Assembly: GCA_001800085.1 (NCBI GenBank)
Contig: MGUS01000067.1
Location: 13,709 to 20,400 of the forward strand
Length of the DNA: 6,692 bases
DNA from: Elusimicrobia bacterium RIFCSPLOWO2_01_FULL_60_11
GTDB lineage: Bacteria; Elusimicrobiota; Elusimicrobia; 2-02-FULL-39-32
Reading direction: 5' to 3'
Position 1 is the first letter of the stretch; each line of letters opens with the position of its first letter. The notes below the pieces were generated by a model. The model searched no databases. It was given only the letters and a program-made list of their open reading frames with translations, and was not told the DNA's origin. Below, one piece after another: positions 5,579-6,692 of this stretch. The position numbers were made by a program, and so were the translations under genes.

Positions 5579-6692
5579 AAAGCGATCGTCAACAGAATCT
5601 TCAGTCTGGGCCTGTCCCTCATGCTCGTCGCCTCGCCCCAGGGGGCCTTGCGTCTGTCCGCCGAAGATGCGGCGGATGGGGCCGCCGCCCCGGCGTCCCT
5701 GGACCAGATCACCATCCAGGGGAACACCGTTTCTCTCAAGACCAGCAAACCGGCCGCGTTCAACGTCTCCCGCCTGAGTTCCCCGGAACGCCTGGTGATC
5801 GACCTCGCCGACACCCGCAACAACTGGAAAAAAAGGTCCGTCACATTGAAGAACAACGCGGTCTTTTCCCGCATCCGGTCCTCCCAGTTCAAGACACAGC
5901 CCATGGCCGCCCGCGTGGTGATCGAGCTCAAAGGCCCCGTGGAATTCGAATCGTCCTCCGAAGGCGCCGTCATCAAGCTCTCCGCCTCCTCTTCATTGGA
6001 TTCGATGGCCGCGGCGGCGACGCCGTCTGAAATGGTGGAAGCCGCTCCGAGTTCCATGCAGGAAACGGTCCCCGCTGAAGCGGAAGAACCCGCCGCCGCA
6101 GCCGAGCCCGTTCCGGCTAAAAAGGAGATCGTTTCAAAACCCGCGGAGAAAGAGCCTGAAGCGGCGCCGGCAGCCGAGCCCGCGAAGAAAGAACTTTCGG
6201 CCGCGGAAAAACTGGCCCTGACCGCCCTTCCTTCGGACCCCAGCTCTCTTTTCGGACGGCAGTCGGTCACCCTGGATTTCTATGACATCGGCATCCGCGA
6301 CCTTTTCAAACTCATGGGCGAAAAATCCGGCGTCAACATCGTCTACGGCAACGACGTGACGGGCACGGTCTCCATCCAGCTCCGGGACGTGGGTTTCAAG
6401 GACGCCGTGGAAACGGTCCTGGCCCTGACGGATCTGCGCATGATCGCCATGGGCAAGAACATCGTGCAGGTGATGACGCCCGCCGAGTTCGACAAATACC
6501 GCACGAGCGCCATCTCCACGACAAGGCTCTTCCCCATCAATTACGCCTCGGCCTCGAACGTCAACACCCAGCTCTCCGCGATCCTGACCACCCTGGGCGG
6601 AAAGGGAAAGACCATCGTCGACGACCGCACCAACAGCATCATCGTCACCGACACCCCGGAAGGCATCGAAAAGACCGCCAAGCTCATCGCGG
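5576..6692 (+). CDS. pilQ: Type IV pilus outer-membrane secretin PilQ, 3'-truncated by the window
   Basis: The frame is open from the ATG at 5576 to the right edge, with 372 codons visible. Residues 1-29 form a Sec signal peptide (M-K-A-I-V-N-R, hydrophobic core, likely cut after L-S-A). An AMIN domain (about 44-137) follows, with L-V-I-D-L-A-D-T (73-80) and V-V-I-E-L (114-118), the peptidoglycan-binding module usual in PilQ. Next is a low-complexity linker rich in Ala, Pro, Glu and Lys (about 141-220). The N0/STN domain (about 230-300) reads V-T-L-D-F-Y-D-I-G-I-R-D-L-F and A-V-E-T-V-L-A-L. The N1 domain begins near 315 with R-L-F-P-I-N-Y-A-S-A and V-D-D-R-T-N-S-I-I-V-T-D-T. The pore-forming secretin domain must lie beyond 6692. 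The strong ribosome site and the position after pilP fix the start. PilQ is the outer-membrane gate for the pilus; PilP binds its N0 domain. Only one AMIN domain is visible, whereas some PilQ proteins have two or more. Confidence 0.93.
   Translation, partial: MKAIVNRIFSLGLSLMLVASPQGALRLSAEDAADGAAAPASLDQITIQGNTVSLKTSKPAAFNVSRLSSPERLVIDLADTRNNWKKRSVTLKNNAVFSRIRSSQFKTQPMAARVVIELKGPVEFESSSEGAVIKLSASSSLDSMAAAATPSEMVEAAPSSMQETVPAEAEEPAAAAEPVPAKKEIVSKPAEKEPEAAPAAEPAKKELSAAEKLALTALPSDPSSLFGRQSVTLDFYDIGIRDLFKLMGEKSGVNIVYGNDVTGTVSIQLRDVGFKDAVETVLALTDLRMIAMGKNIVQVMTPAEFDKYRTSAISTTRLFPINYASASNVNTQLSAILTTLGGKGKTIVDDRTNSIIVTDTPEGIEKTAKLIA

Noticed and set aside
5410..6270. 286-codon minus-strand frame across the end of pilP and the start of pilQ
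   Set aside because: It is Ser/Ala-rich, low-complexity sequence mirroring the PilQ linker, and it conflicts with two well-supported + strand genes and the strong pilQ ribosome site.

Overview
The window is about 6.7 kb of GC-rich DNA, and every gene I can support lies on the + strand. It holds two membrane glycan ligase/polymerase genes of the O-antigen ligase (Wzy_C) type, followed by a type IV pilus assembly cluster in the canonical order pilM-pilN-pilO-pilP-pilQ. A lipoprotein PilP and an outer-membrane secretin PilQ mean a diderm (Gram-negative-type) bacterium. Two tandem O-antigen-ligase-like genes with TPR-like tails, together with a PilM that has a short N-terminal extension, do not look like the usual proteobacterial pil locus. 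An uncultured lineage such as Elusimicrobiota or Omnitrophota is my guess, but it rests on general impression and not on a diagnostic marker.

Region 1 (1-2652): a 5'-truncated Wzy_C/TPR protein (to 1237), then a second, diverged Wzy_C protein (1234-2652) that overlaps it by four bases (ATGA). Both carry the family's periplasmic-loop signatures and a D-F-N-L motif in a late membrane segment. They probably join or transfer lipid-linked glycan onto an acceptor (lipid A, another glycan or a protein).

Region 2 (2653-2780): the only real intergenic gap. It holds a near-consensus sigma-70-type promoter (TTGACA, 17 bp, TATATT, with an extended TGn). About 33 bases after the predicted transcription start comes a long hairpin followed by eight T's, which looks like an intrinsic terminator. 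It lies before pilM, so the gap is either an attenuated leader for the pil operon or a small RNA gene of about 80 nt.

Region 3 (2781-6692): the pil operon. PilM (cytoplasmic, actin-like) binds the N-terminal INLLP segment of PilN. PilN and PilO form the inner-membrane alignment platform. PilP is a lipoprotein linking that platform to the secretin. PilQ is the outer-membrane channel and runs off the window after its AMIN, N0 and part of its N1 domain. pilM/pilN and pilO/pilP overlap by ATGA, pilN/pilO are 7 bp apart, and pilQ follows a 24-bp gap with a strong ribosome binding site. This is one tightly coupled transcription unit.

Most of the window is ordinary, well-known biology. The parts worth a second look are the promoter-plus-terminator leader before pilM and the pairing of two divergent glycan ligases with a pilus operon.
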